Part shown: positions 7,203 through 15,286 of the stretch, one piece after another
Layout of the letters: each line of letters opens with the position of its first letter
Numbering within the stretch: position 1 is the first letter of the stretch
Source: Candidatus Kaiserbacteria bacterium
Lineage (GTDB): Bacteria > Patescibacteriota > Minisyncoccia > Phycocordibacterales > UBA918
Reading direction: 5' to 3'
DNA: 21,842 nucleotides
Assembly: GCA_007116965.1 (NCBI GenBank)
Contig: SKHJ01000042.1
Location: 1-21,842 of the forward strand
Program-made: the position numbers and the translations under genes
The notes under the pieces: model-generated
What the model saw: the letters and a program-made list of their open reading frames with translations, nothing else
Told to the model about the DNA's origin: nothing
Database searches by the model: none

Positions 7203-8966
7203 TTAGGGATTCAGTTGAATAGATTCGACAATATGGTTGTCGATGTTCAGTCCGGTCACTTCGCTACTGGAGTAGCCTGGCGCGGTAACATTGACTTGGT
7301 AATCGTCAGCCTCACTGAGGCCTGACCCGAACCACACCTGACCACAGCTGTTGGTGGTCTGACTGACCGACAAACCAGCATCACTACTTGAGAGAGTCAC
7401 CTCTGCGCCAGAGAGAGGCGCCCCACCACTACCTCGCACCCCAACCCGCAACGAACGAGCCGGTGCCGGGACGACGGTAAGATCTATATTGGTTGTGGAG
7501 TTGGGAGAAATGTCGATTGGTACAAACGGGCAGGCACTACTCACTACCCAGGTACCCTGCGCAGTGATACGATATTGATCCCACTCCAGATCGGTAACGG
7601 TTACCGCACCGGTAGTATCAGTGGTAACCACTTCTTGCAATTTAGGGATATTGACCCCCGCACCATCCTGACCTATGACCTTGGAACCACGCAGCTCAAG
7701 GTCTACATTTGGAACTGTCGTCTCGGTTTCAGTATACGAGAGTTGCCACGACTGAAGTAGAGGAGAGGCACTACTGGTTGCACTCGTCAGTAAGAACTGC
7801 AGCGCAATGACCGGATACTCACTGACATCAAGTGGCAATAAATTGATCGGGCTGGTCGTAAACCCGGTTTCGTTACCAGCCAAATCGCTATTCGGTATGA
7901 CCGCTAAGCTACTCGTCCCTAGACCACCCAATACTTGTACACGCAGTGAGGTGTCAGGACCTGTCACAGCGTCGACCTGCAAGGTTTCCCAGCGAGCTAA
8001 CGGTGAGGGAGCAAAAGGAGTTGTCAGCAAAGAACCGTTACTTTCGTAGCTACTTGGACCACCGGCTAATTCCCAGACACTCCCGGTCCAAGTAAGTGAC
8101 GTGGTAGCAGCGACCAAGTTCAGGGAAGAAAAATCATCAGTAATAGTATTGGTAACTCCCGGAGCTAAGGTACGGAGTACTAGTTGACTCACCCGGTCAA
8201 TCTGAAACAAGAGCGTGGTATTCTCACCTGCCACTACTGTTACTGGCTGGGTGGTTGGATTGGGATTAGTGGTAGTGGCTTGATGGGTCTGCGCCGAGGA
8301 ATACCCCGGTCGGGTGACAAACAGTTGGTATTGAGGAGCTGCTGGTGCGCCACCGAAGACAGCTGCCCCATCCACGTTCGTAGACCGTATGGTATCAATG
8401 GTTGAAGTCGTGGTGGTATTGAGAATCCGCACATCGGCTCCTTCAACCGGCTGTAGATTGGCGTTAAAAACATTGACGGTTAAGGTGCCTCCACCAACAG
8501 TACTCTCCATTCCTCGCGGAGTCATCCGAGTCAGTAAGAATATCTGGTCGGACCCTCGGCGAGTCTCCCATGAAACTTCGACCTTGGCTTCTTTGTAATC
8601 TGTTGTTATCTGATTAACATCGTCGGCTCCTAATCCATCGGCTGGGTCATCAACCCAATAGATCAAGGTCCTGATGGTAAAATCACGACCATTGATCGTT
8701 ACGGTCTCTACTTGTGGAATTGAACCTTGGGGAATTCCCCCGACCGTCCCGATATCATCGTAGGTCATCGAGCGCAATAGCTCCAAACGTGCGTTGGCTA
8801 AGGAAACCGCTGTCGTCTTGGCCTGCACTTGATTGGTCGTATCCAGAGCGAGACGAAAACCGGCAAGCAAGCCGACAAACACCACCGCCATAAAGGCGAC
8901 TGCCATGATTACCTCAACGATAGTCAAACCAGCGCTATAAGATGATGATAAATGCCGATATCGCAT
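7203..8966 (-). CDS. Large modular PilV-like pilin with regulatory-like beta domains
   Basis: From ATG 8966 the product has 587 residues, far above the 150-200 typical of PilV. A short leader ends at Gly13, followed by LTIVEVIMAVAFMAVVFVG with Glu at mature position 5, then a PilV-like head ending WETRRG..LLTRMTPRG at about 160 residues. The rest is modular. It includes a carboxypeptidase-regulatory-like domain with GADVRILN and a TRPGYSS turn, a Ser/Thr-rich jelly-roll-like stretch, another beta domain containing DLEWDQYRITA, and a final copy with GAEVTLSSS and TAPGYSS. I infer a surface adhesin or pilus tip. A TTG at 9017 is in frame but would overlap pilC by 38 nt; ATG 8966 leaves 13 nt and starts just before the prepilin leader. 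Confidence 0.8.
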   Translation of the reverse strand: MRYRHLSSSYSAGLTIVEVIMAVAFMAVVFVGLLAGFRLALDTTNQVQAKTTAVSLANARLELLRSMTYDDIGTVGGIPQGSIPQVETVTINGRDFTIRTLIYWVDDPADGLGADDVNQITTDYKEAKVEVSWETRRGSDQIFLLTRMTPRGMESTVGGGTLTVNVFNANLQPVEGADVRILNTTTTSTIDTIRSTNVDGAAVFGGAPAAPQYQLFVTRPGYSSAQTHQATTTNPNPTTQPVTVVAGENTTLLFQIDRVSQLVLRTLAPGVTNTITDDFSSLNLVAATTSLTWTGSVWELAGGPSSYESNGSLLTTPFAPSPLARWETLQVDAVTGPDTSLRVQVLGGLGTSSLAVIPNSDLAGNETGFTTSPINLLPLDVSEYPVIALQFLLTSATSSASPLLQSWQLSYTETETTVPNVDLELRGSKVIGQDGAGVNIPKLQEVVTTDTTGAVTVTDLEWDQYRITAQGTWVVSSACPFVPIDISPNSTTNIDLTVVPAPARSLRVGVRGSGGAPLSGAEVTLSSSDAGLSVSQTTNSCGQVWFGSGLSEADDYQVNVTAPGYSSSEVTGLNIDNHIVESIQLNP

Positions 8967-8979
8967 ACGTAGATAGAGA

Positions 8980-10209
8980 TTACAACACGTCGCCCGAGAT
9001 CGAGTAGATCGGACCAATGAGCGCTAAGGCGAAGAAGCCGACACCAGCACCAATAACCACCATCAAGAGTGGCTCGATGATAGTCGAGAGGTCTTTGGTT
9101 TTGCGTTCGACCTCGTTCTCATAGAAAACCGCGAGCTCGTGCAACATATTTGATATCTGACCCGTTTCTTCACCCACTAAGATCATTTCACCCACCAATA
9201 TCGGGTAGAGGTCAGACCGTTCGACGAAGACGTCCGAAAGTGGTGAGCCGACCTCAACCTTGTCCCGGGCAGTTTTGAGAATTTCCTTGTAATAGACATT
9301 TTGGACAACTTCTTGCGTGATTTCCAATGAGCGGATAACGTCAACGCCTGAATTTAATAACGAGGCCAGTGTACGGGCGGTGCGGGCGGCGTTGGTCTCT
9401 TTGGCCATCGTACCAATCACCGGCAGTCTAACCACAGTCCAGGAGCTAAAACGTCGGCCGATCCTGGTCCGCAAAAAATACACTACGCTACCAACCACAC
9501 CGAGCATAATGGCAATCGTTAGAAGTGTATAATTGTTGACGAACTCACTGGTCGCAATCAACACTTGGGTGGTTCCCGGTAGATCCATATCACTGCCTTC
9601 AAAGATATTGACGATGGTTGGCATCACATAGATCATCATCAAAAAACCGATACCAATCATCACGGTAATGACAATAGCGGGGTAGATCATTGCACCTTTG
9701 ATCTTTTTCTTGAGGTTGGAAGATCGTTCAAGTTGTTGACTGAGCGTCAGCAGTGCATCAGCCAATTTACCACTCTCCTCACCAGCCCGGACCATGGCAA
9801 TGAACAAGTTATCAAAGGTCTCGGGAAACTCTTTCAGGGCGTCGTGAAAGGCGTCGCCTTGTTTGATTCGCTCCGACACTCTTTGCACCACCCCTTGCAA
9901 GCGTGGATTGGAGCTTTGTCGCTCGATCACACTGAGCGCTCGAGTGGCGGTTAGGCCGGCGGTAAGCATAGAGCTAAGGTTGCGCGACATCATCACCAAC
10001 TCGTCTTGTGAAACGCGGTTGAGGTAGTAGTTTATCTTTTTGATATCAAGATAACTACCGAGTGAGAAGGGGCTATGCTCTTTGACCTGATCAACTTCGT
10101 GTCCTCGGTCACGGGCTTGAGCGTACACGGCGTAACGGTCATCAGCCGACACTGTCTCTTTAACGGCGTGACCGTCTTTATCAACTCCGGTATACGTAAA
10201 GGTGGGCAT
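8980..10209 (-). CDS. pilC: Type IV pilus inner-membrane platform protein PilC
   Basis: PilC (GspF/T2SSF family) is the polytopic membrane protein on which PilB turns to insert pilins. The 409 residues match the family. After an N-terminal cytoplasmic segment (FTYTGVDKDGHAVKETVSA) come two T2SSF repeats, about 73-197 and 275-398. Membrane spans lie near 173-200, 227-246 and 377-402. Family motifs visible are LSSMLTAGLT, MVRAGEESGKL and its partner MILVGEETGQI. The gene lies 11 nt downstream of pilB, confirming the operon. It ends in GPIYSISGDVL, a typical tail. Confidence 0.95.
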   Translation of the reverse strand: MPTFTYTGVDKDGHAVKETVSADDRYAVYAQARDRGHEVDQVKEHSPFSLGSYLDIKKINYYLNRVSQDELVMMSRNLSSMLTAGLTATRALSVIERQSSNPRLQGVVQRVSERIKQGDAFHDALKEFPETFDNLFIAMVRAGEESGKLADALLTLSQQLERSSNLKKKIKGAMIYPAIVITVMIGIGFLMMIYVMPTIVNIFEGSDMDLPGTTQVLIATSEFVNNYTLLTIAIMLGVVGSVVYFLRTRIGRRFSSWTVVRLPVIGTMAKETNAARTARTLASLLNSGVDVIRSLEITQEVVQNVYYKEILKTARDKVEVGSPLSDVFVERSDLYPILVGEMILVGEETGQISNMLHELAVFYENEVERKTKDLSTIIEPLLMVVIGAGVGFFALALIGPIYSISGDVL

Positions 10210-10220
10210 AATGATACTGA

Positions 10221-11975
10221 TTACTCACGAATAACGCGCAGTACTTCTTCGATGCTCGTCAGTCCCTTGGCGGCTTTGAAGATGCCGTCCTCCAGCATGG
10301 TCAGCATTCCTTCTGCTCGAGCTTGGCTGTGAAGCTCGTCGGTAGTCTTATGTTCCATGACCATTTCTTTGATACTCGATGACATCATGAAAACTTCATG
10401 AATACCGCTACGACCTTGGTAACCATCAACACTGACACCGTTCTCCTTGGGTTTATAAAAACTAATGTCGTTCCAACCAGCGCTGGCCTCCACAATACCT
10501 TCGGTACGCAATGCCTCTAGGATACGATCGAGGTCTCCATATTCAGCCAACTCGTCCCGCTCTGCGGCGGTCAAGGTGTACGCCTCTTTATCTTCAGCCA
10601 AGACCCGCACCAGACGTTGCCCAATTGCTACTCGTAATGTTGATGTCAGAAGAAATGACTCCGCCCCCATATCGATCAAACGCGAAATCGTACCAGCAGC
10701 TGAATTAGTATGGACGGTTGCCAAGACCAGGTGTCCGGTCAAGGCTGCGTTGATAGCTAAACTGGCCGTCTCCGCGTCACGAATCTCACCTACCATAATA
10801 ATGTCTGGGTCTTGCCGCATCAGCGCCCGCAAGCCGCTGGCAAAAGTAAAGCCGATACCGGGTTTGACCTGTGTTTGATTGACCCTTGGCATTTGGTACT
10901 CGATCGGATCTTCGATGGTCGAGATATTGACCTCGGGAGTATTAAGTTGGTCAAGAATGGTGTAGAGGGTGGTCGACTTACCAGAGCCAGTCGGACCGGT
11001 CACCAAAATGATGCCGGTAGTAGAACGAATGCCACGATGGATACGCTCGAGACCATCACCATGAAAACCGATACCTTCCAGAGAGAAACCAGAGCGATTC
11101 TCTCGCAAGAGACGCATCACAATCTTTTCCCCAAAAAATACCGGCAAAACTGATACCCGGAACGCTACCCGCTCCCCATCCAGCTCCATCTTGAAACGAC
11201 CATCTTGTGGTAAGCGTTTCTCGTCGAGCTTGAGACTAGCAAGCACCTTGATACGAGCAGTAATGGTCGGGGCCGCGTGCTTTGGTAACTTCATTGCGTC
11301 GTTGAGAATGCCGTCGATACGATAACGAACGATCACTTCTTCTTCCATTGGTTCGATATGAATGTCCGAAGCGCCTTGAATGATCGCGTGCCGCAATAAA
11401 GTATCGACGATGCGCACTACCGGTAGGTCTTCTGCCATCTTCTTAAGATCAGACTCAGACAACTCCCCTTCTTGGCTCTCCTCTCTGATCACTTGTAAGG
11501 CTGAAGCATCAGCGGCAATCAGGTCACCAAACTCGTCTTTGAGAGTCTTTTGATATTGTTGCAAAGCCGTACGCATTGACTCGGAATCAGTCAAGCGCGG
11601 CAGGATTTTCAAACCAACTTTCTTCTTAATAAAATCAATAGCTGGTAAATCAGCCACCTCGAGCATGGCCACCTCTAAACTATCGCTGTTCTTTTTATAG
11701 GCGATGATGTTGTGGTTACGCGCTACTGGTTCTGGTACTAACGACAACACTTCAAAGTCTATCTTGACATTCTTGAGGCTGATAAATGGTACACCCATGA
11801 CATACGACTCGACGCGCCGCATATCATCTTCGGTCATATGACCATGTGCTATCAAGGCCGCTGACAGGCTCTGCTTTTCTTGGTGAGCCAATTCTTCCAC
11901 AGACTGCAGATCAGCCTTATTGATAAAGCCCGCGTCAAGAACAAATTTCTTTAGTTGATCACTCGATATATGCAC
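10221..11975 (-). CDS. pilB: Type IV pilus assembly ATPase PilB, cysteine-free
   Basis: This hexameric ATPase powers pilin polymerisation. The 584 residues comprise an MshEN-like N-terminal domain (about 20-145) and the secretion ATPase domain. Walker A is GPTGSGKST (327-335), the Asp box is STIEDPIEY (352-360), Walker B is DPDIIMVGEIRD (389-400) and the His box is GHLVLATVHTNSAA (414-427). The usual CxxC pairs of the zinc-binding segment after GQRLVR (452-457) are missing; that region reads VLAEDKEAYTL and later FYKPKENG. The whole protein has no cysteine. The start is GTG 11975, which gives the expected N-terminus. The operon promoter is probably the TGGTATACT element at 12015-12023. It heads pilC, the three pilins, tpiA and pgk. 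Confidence 0.95.
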   Translation of the reverse strand: MHISSDQLKKFVLDAGFINKADLQSVEELAHQEKQSLSAALIAHGHMTEDDMRRVESYVMGVPFISLKNVKIDFEVLSLVPEPVARNHNIIAYKKNSDSLEVAMLEVADLPAIDFIKKKVGLKILPRLTDSESMRTALQQYQKTLKDEFGDLIAADASALQVIREESQEGELSESDLKKMAEDLPVVRIVDTLLRHAIIQGASDIHIEPMEEEVIVRYRIDGILNDAMKLPKHAAPTITARIKVLASLKLDEKRLPQDGRFKMELDGERVAFRVSVLPVFFGEKIVMRLLRENRSGFSLEGIGFHGDGLERIHRGIRSTTGIILVTGPTGSGKSTTLYTILDQLNTPEVNISTIEDPIEYQMPRVNQTQVKPGIGFTFASGLRALMRQDPDIIMVGEIRDAETASLAINAALTGHLVLATVHTNSAAGTISRLIDMGAESFLLTSTLRVAIGQRLVRVLAEDKEAYTLTAAERDELAEYGDLDRILEALRTEGIVEASAGWNDISFYKPKENGVSVDGYQGRSGIHEVFMMSSSIKEMVMEHKTTDELHSQARAEGMLTMLEDGIFKAAKGLTSIEEVLRVIRE

Positions 11976-12014
11976 ACAAAAGAATGGTTAGCTCCCAGGC
12001 CACTCATTAGTTTA

Positions 12015-12023
12015 AGTATACCA
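12015..12023 (-). promoter_or_regulatory. Extended -10 promoter of the pil operon
   Basis: TGGTATACT on the minus strand is a near-consensus extended -10 in the gap between divergent pilB and nusA. The -35 is weak. The predicted start near 12008 leaves a leader of about 33 nt before GTG 11975. Confidence 0.55.
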
Positions 12024-12060
12024 CCCAGGTTGGGAAGACTATTTAGGTTATGAACGTGAT

Positions 12061-12088
12061 TTGACTTTTTTGTGGGTTACCGTAGACT
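12061..12088 (+). promoter_or_regulatory. nusA promoter
   Basis: TTGACT (12061-12066) and TAGACT (12083-12088) are separated by 16 nt, the best -35 on this strand of the gap. The predicted start near 12095 leaves a leader of about 100 nt before the nusA ATG. Confidence 0.6.
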
Positions 12089-12110
12089 AGGTGGCAATAC
12101 TGTTTGTGCT

Positions 12111-12146
12111 CGACCCGCGGGTCGGGTCTTCTTTTTATCAGAAGAC
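12111..12146 (+). promoter_or_regulatory. Terminator-like hairpin in the nusA leader (possible attenuator)
   Basis: The 14-nt palindrome CGACCCGCGGGTCG (12111-12124) is followed by GGTCTTCTTTTTA, so it looks like an intrinsic terminator downstream of the nusA promoter and ahead of the gene. The U-tract also lies in the loop of a second hairpin, GTCTTC/GAAGAC (12126-12131 with 12141-12146). This arrangement would suit attenuation, perhaps by NusA itself. That role is inference. Confidence 0.45.
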
Positions 12147-12195
12147 GGTGCTACCTCGACAGTAGTCAAATTTAGTAATCATTACCTAGTGTATT

Positions 12196-13632
12196 ATGTT
12201 CGACCTTAAAGTATTGAATGCGGTGTTGGCAGAGCTGGAAGAAGAGCGAGGGATTCCCCGATCTCGGATGATCGATGCTATTAAACAGTCGTTAGCAACG
12301 GCGTATAAAAAAGAATTCGGCAAGCGTGGCCAGATCATTACCGCTGACTTTGACCCCGACACCGGTACCACCTCGTTCTACCAAGTTAAGATCGTGGTTG
12401 ATGAATCTATGCTCCGACCCGACGATGAAGAGGATAGTGAGGAGGAAGTCGACACCAATCCTATTGAGGATATTGAAGGCGAGGCCAAGAAAGTGCGCTT
12501 TGACGAAGAAAAACACATCATGGTCAACACCGCCCGCATGATCAAAAAAGATGTAGCTCTCGGTGAAGAATTAGTCTTTCCGTTGGAGAATAAAGAAGAT
12601 TTTGGTCGCATTGCCGCCCAAACCGCTAAGCAGGTGATTGTGCAAAAGATACGTGAAGCAGAAAAAGAATCTGCGCTAGCGGAATATGGCCAAAAAGAAG
12701 GCGAGATTGTAGTCGGGACCGTACAGCGCTTTGAGCGCAGCAACCTCTACGTTGAGTTGGGACGTGCAGCCGTAGCTATTATGCCGCCCGATGAACAGAT
12801 TCCCGGTGAACGCTTTCGTCCCGGCGAGCGTGTACGCGCCCTACTAGTGCGAGTCGAAGAAACGCCGCGAGGTATCTTTCTTCGACTTTCCCGTTCTCAC
12901 CCAGACTTCTTGACCGCCCTCTTCGCCGTTGAGGCACCTGAGCTGCAGGCTGGCACAGTTGAAGTGAAAGCGATTGCTCGTGAAGCTGGTGCTCGCTCTA
13001 AGATTGCCGTGTACGCACACGACCAACACATCGACCCGGTCGGCTCGTTGGTGGGGCAACGTGGTGTCCGCGTCTCCACGGTAATGAGTGAGCTCGGGGG
13101 TGAGAAAATCGATATCATCGAGTGGTCACCTGACCCCATCGATTTCATCGAAGATGCCCTTTCGCCCGCCCAAGTTCTTGATATTAAAATTGAGGCCGAA
13201 CCAGACCCTGAAGCTAACGAACGTGGTCATGCTATTGCTGAAGTCATGGCCGATCAACAGTCTCTCGCTATCGGTCGCGGCGGTCAGAACGTCCGCTTAG
13301 CCGCAAAATTGACCGGCTGGAAAATCGACATTGTTTCCACGCAAGGTGACTCGCTGGCCGAAGCTGATGCCACCGGAGCAGTTGAGATCACCGCTCCAGA
13401 AGATACCGAAGTAGGGACCGAGACCGAGGTGCTTGAGGGCACAGAGACTTCGACCACAGCACCCGCAGAGCCAACGGAAGATAAAGACAGTATCGGTCGT
13501 GACATGACCGAAAGCACGTTGAACGAAGAAACTCCTTCACCTACCCCCGATCAAGTTGAAGCTGATATCGCTGCCAGCGAGGAAGACAGTGTAACCGAAG
13601 CTACTGACGAAATCGAAGAGGAAAAGAAGTAG
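12196..13632 (+). CDS. nusA: Transcription termination/antitermination protein NusA
   Basis: NusA binds RNA polymerase and nascent RNA and controls pausing, termination and antitermination. The 478 residues show an N-terminal polymerase-binding domain (about 1-165) with an acidic insertion near 75-105 (DDEEDSEEEVDTN). An S1 domain follows (about 167-233), then KH1 with GSLVGQRGVRV (283-293) and KH2 with AIGRGGQNVRLA (358-369). A strongly acidic tail rich in Glu, Thr and Ser (about 382-478) replaces the AR repeats of E. coli. The ATG is preceded by no Shine-Dalgarno sequence. It is transcribed alone: divergent from pilB at one end, and an 18-bp hairpin follows the stop. The usual partner rimP is not adjacent. 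Confidence 0.95.
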   Translation: MFDLKVLNAVLAELEEERGIPRSRMIDAIKQSLATAYKKEFGKRGQIITADFDPDTGTTSFYQVKIVVDESMLRPDDEEDSEEEVDTNPIEDIEGEAKKVRFDEEKHIMVNTARMIKKDVALGEELVFPLENKEDFGRIAAQTAKQVIVQKIREAEKESALAEYGQKEGEIVVGTVQRFERSNLYVELGRAAVAIMPPDEQIPGERFRPGERVRALLVRVEETPRGIFLRLSRSHPDFLTALFAVEAPELQAGTVEVKAIAREAGARSKIAVYAHDQHIDPVGSLVGQRGVRVSTVMSELGGEKIDIIEWSPDPIDFIEDALSPAQVLDIKIEAEPDPEANERGHAIAEVMADQQSLAIGRGGQNVRLAAKLTGWKIDIVSTQGDSLAEADATGAVEITAPEDTEVGTETEVLEGTETSTTAPAEPTEDKDSIGRDMTESTLNEETPSPTPDQVEADIAASEEDSVTEATDEIEEEKK

Positions 13633-13647
13633 TGGCGCGACACCTTA

Positions 13648-13686
13648 GACAAAGGACGGTGGTCCGAGGGACCACCGTCCTTTGTC
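13648..13686 (+). terminator. 18-bp perfect hairpin after nusA
   Basis: A perfect inverted repeat has arms 13648-13665 and 13669-13686 and a GAG loop, 16 nt after the nusA stop. A and T triplets sit inside the stem and no T-run follows, so termination strength is uncertain. Its position and symmetry fit a terminator ahead of the ppa promoter. Confidence 0.65.
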
Positions 13687-13713
13687 GACGAAACGCTCGT
13701 TTGTCGCTATACT
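13685..13713 (+). promoter_or_regulatory. ppa promoter
   Basis: TCGACG (13685-13690) and TATACT (13708-13713) are 17 nt apart. The predicted start near 13720 leaves a leader of about 29 nt. The -35 touches the end of the preceding hairpin. Confidence 0.5.
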
Positions 13714-13748
13714 ACTGGCACGTTACTAGTATTCAAAAACTACAGACT

Positions 13749-14270
13749 ATGAATTTGTTACACGATATCTCTGCCGGCTCAGCTGAAGCCATGAACGTTA
13801 TCATCGAAATTCCTAAATTCTCTAAAAATAAATACGAAATAGACAAAGATACTGGCATTATTGCCTTGGATAGAGTGATGCATACCGCTCAAGATTATCC
13901 GTTTGACTACGGTTTTGTCCCCCAGACACTATTTGATGACGGTGACGCCCTCGATGTGATTGTCTTGACCACGTACGCACTCGCTCCAGGTATTCTTGTT
14001 ACCGCTCGACCAGTAGCGGTGATGGAGATGACCGACGATGGTGACCGGGACGACAAGATCATCGCGGTACCAACCAAGGACCCTCGTTTTGCTACTATTA
14101 CTGACTTGGCAGATCTCAACCCACACTTCATTAAAGAGACTGAGCATTTCTTTAGTACCTACAAGCAAGTACAAGGTAAGACTGTCAGTGTAGGAGCGTG
14201 GGCTGGTGCGACTGCCGCCCAAGCAGCCTTTACCCGTAGCTGCGAGGCCTATGCCAGCAATCTAGCATAG
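13749..14270 (+). CDS. ppa: Inorganic pyrophosphatase, family I
   Basis: This enzyme hydrolyses pyrophosphate and pulls polymerisation reactions forward in the cytoplasm. The 173 residues match bacterial family I. Recognisable elements are VIIEIPKFSKNKYEIDKDTG (17-36), DRVMHTAQDYPFDYGFVPQT (41-60), the metal site DDGDALDV (63-70, equivalent to E. coli Asp65, 67 and 70), and TDDGDRDDKIIAVP (95-108, Asp97 and Asp102 equivalents). The open frame runs back to the nusA stop, but the first 39 codons span the hairpin and promoter. ATG 13749 starts the alignable protein, so I used it. The last 30 residues are Ala-rich, as in other family members. Confidence 0.95.
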   Translation: MNLLHDISAGSAEAMNVIIEIPKFSKNKYEIDKDTGIIALDRVMHTAQDYPFDYGFVPQTLFDDGDALDVIVLTTYALAPGILVTARPVAVMEMTDDGDRDDKIIAVPTKDPRFATITDLADLNPHFIKETEHFFSTYKQVQGKTVSVGAWAGATAAQAAFTRSCEAYASNLA

Positions 14271-14306
14271 CTGTGGGCGCACAGCACTCAAGCTGGCAGC
14301 AGCCTA

Positions 14307-14315
14307 TGCTATACT
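14307..14315 (+). promoter_or_regulatory. Extended -10 promoter for the exported coiled-coil protein
   Basis: TGCTATACT ends 8 nt before ATG 14324. There is no clear -35. It would give a leaderless mRNA and supports the downstream ATG over earlier in-frame starts. Confidence 0.5.
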
Positions 14316-14323
14316 GCGGACAA

Positions 14324-14938
14324 ATGATGGCCGTTCGCTTCTTGCCTACATGCATTGTTGTCTTATTGGCCGGTCTGCTGGTTAGCAACCTTCTTATCCC
14401 CGCAACCGCTCGTGCTCTGACCGCAAGTGAGCAAGTAAGACTGCAAGCTATACACGCCACAGTTCAGTACCATCGCGGCGAAGCAATCGAAGAAAGTCGG
14501 GAGGTCTTAGTTCGTAGAACAACCGATCAGCCCATTTTGACAGAACGGACACAAGTACGATTTCAAACCATCGGTTCTAACTTGCATGATCGTTTGGTAA
14601 ATACTCATGCCCACTTAGAGCAGATCGCTGCGCGTCTAGACCAGCGTATCGCCTTAGAAGCATCAGCGGGCTACGAAACTGCTGATGCACTATTTGCTCT
14701 AACAGTAGCCAAGACGGCTCTCGCTGCTACCAGTGATATCCTGGCAGAGATTGATACTGACTTGCAGCACTTTATTAGCAGCCACGACCCAGGACACAGC
14801 TGGCGTCAACTGCGCACCGTCTACGAAATAACTGAACAGAACCTGCGTGACGCACAACGTGCCTTGTACATTAGTATTCGCGCTTTACAGGACGCCCAGC
14901 GACGTGTGTCCTCGGAAGCGTCACCGCTTCGTGAATAA
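14324..14938 (+). CDS. Exported helical (coiled-coil) protein, unknown function
   Basis: From ATG 14324 the product has 204 residues. A signal peptide is visible: a short basic start, the hydrophobic core CIVVLLAGLLVSNLLI, and an ATARA site just before LTASEQ. The mature part is almost entirely helical, with heptad-like segments such as LHDRLVNTHAHLEQIAARLD and LRDAQRALYISIRALQDAQR and a break at SSHDPGHSW. I recognise the general pattern as common in Parcubacteria (from memory), but no function is known to me. Earlier in-frame starts (GTG 14273, ATG 14306) would overlap the promoter and spoil the signal peptide; ATG 14327 is also possible. The next gene starts 8 nt downstream, so the two are probably cotranscribed. 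Confidence 0.7.
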   Translation: MMAVRFLPTCIVVLLAGLLVSNLLIPATARALTASEQVRLQAIHATVQYHRGEAIEESREVLVRRTTDQPILTERTQVRFQTIGSNLHDRLVNTHAHLEQIAARLDQRIALEASAGYETADALFALTVAKTALAATSDILAEIDTDLQHFISSHDPGHSWRQLRTVYEITEQNLRDAQRALYISIRALQDAQRRVSSEASPLRE

Positions 14939-14946
14939 CCCATCTT

Positions 14947-15279
14947 ATGAACACGCTACCCGAACCAAATCAGCCCCTAGACACCACCCAAACTATACCG
15001 CCGTCTTTACTCCGCGTGATCTGGTGGCTCCTGCTCGGTATCTTGTCGATGCTTTTGGTTGGATTGATGTTGTGGTTTTACCAGTTAACATCTTCACCAA
15101 CGCAAACTGCCCAACTCAACACCGCTAGCGTTGTGGTGGGTTCAGAAACCAATCTCCCAAGAAATTTGAATACCTCGGACGAACTGTCGGTCATAGCCGC
15201 AGATCTTGCTACTATCGATCTAGACCTGGTCGAAGCTGACCTCGAAGCTATCGCGCGTGAACTTGAACAAGCTTTTTAA
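14947..15279 (+). CDS. Small single-span membrane protein, unknown function
   Basis: The 110-residue product has a polar N-terminus (about 1-20), one strong membrane span (about 23-45, LLRVIWWLLLGILSMLLVGL), a Thr/Ser/Asn-rich linker, and an acidic helical tail with LATIDLDLVEADLEAIAREL. The span is flanked by Pro/Gln-rich sequence and no signal cleavage site is evident, so I expect an anchored protein with the acidic tail outside. The tail resembles DLxxIExDL repeats I associate with small Parcubacterial proteins next to exported coiled-coil proteins, which is the arrangement here. There is no known function and no Shine-Dalgarno sequence; it follows the upstream stop by 8 nt. Confidence 0.65.
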   Translation: MNTLPEPNQPLDTTQTIPPSLLRVIWWLLLGILSMLLVGLMLWFYQLTSSPTQTAQLNTASVVVGSETNLPRNLNTSDELSVIAADLATIDLDLVEADLEAIARELEQAF

Positions 15280-15286
15280 CGAGCAT

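Noticed and set aside
8967..9017. TTG start giving the PilV-like protein 17 more residues
   Set aside because: It would overlap pilC by 38 nt and put an unlikely segment before the prepilin leader; ATG 8966 is better.
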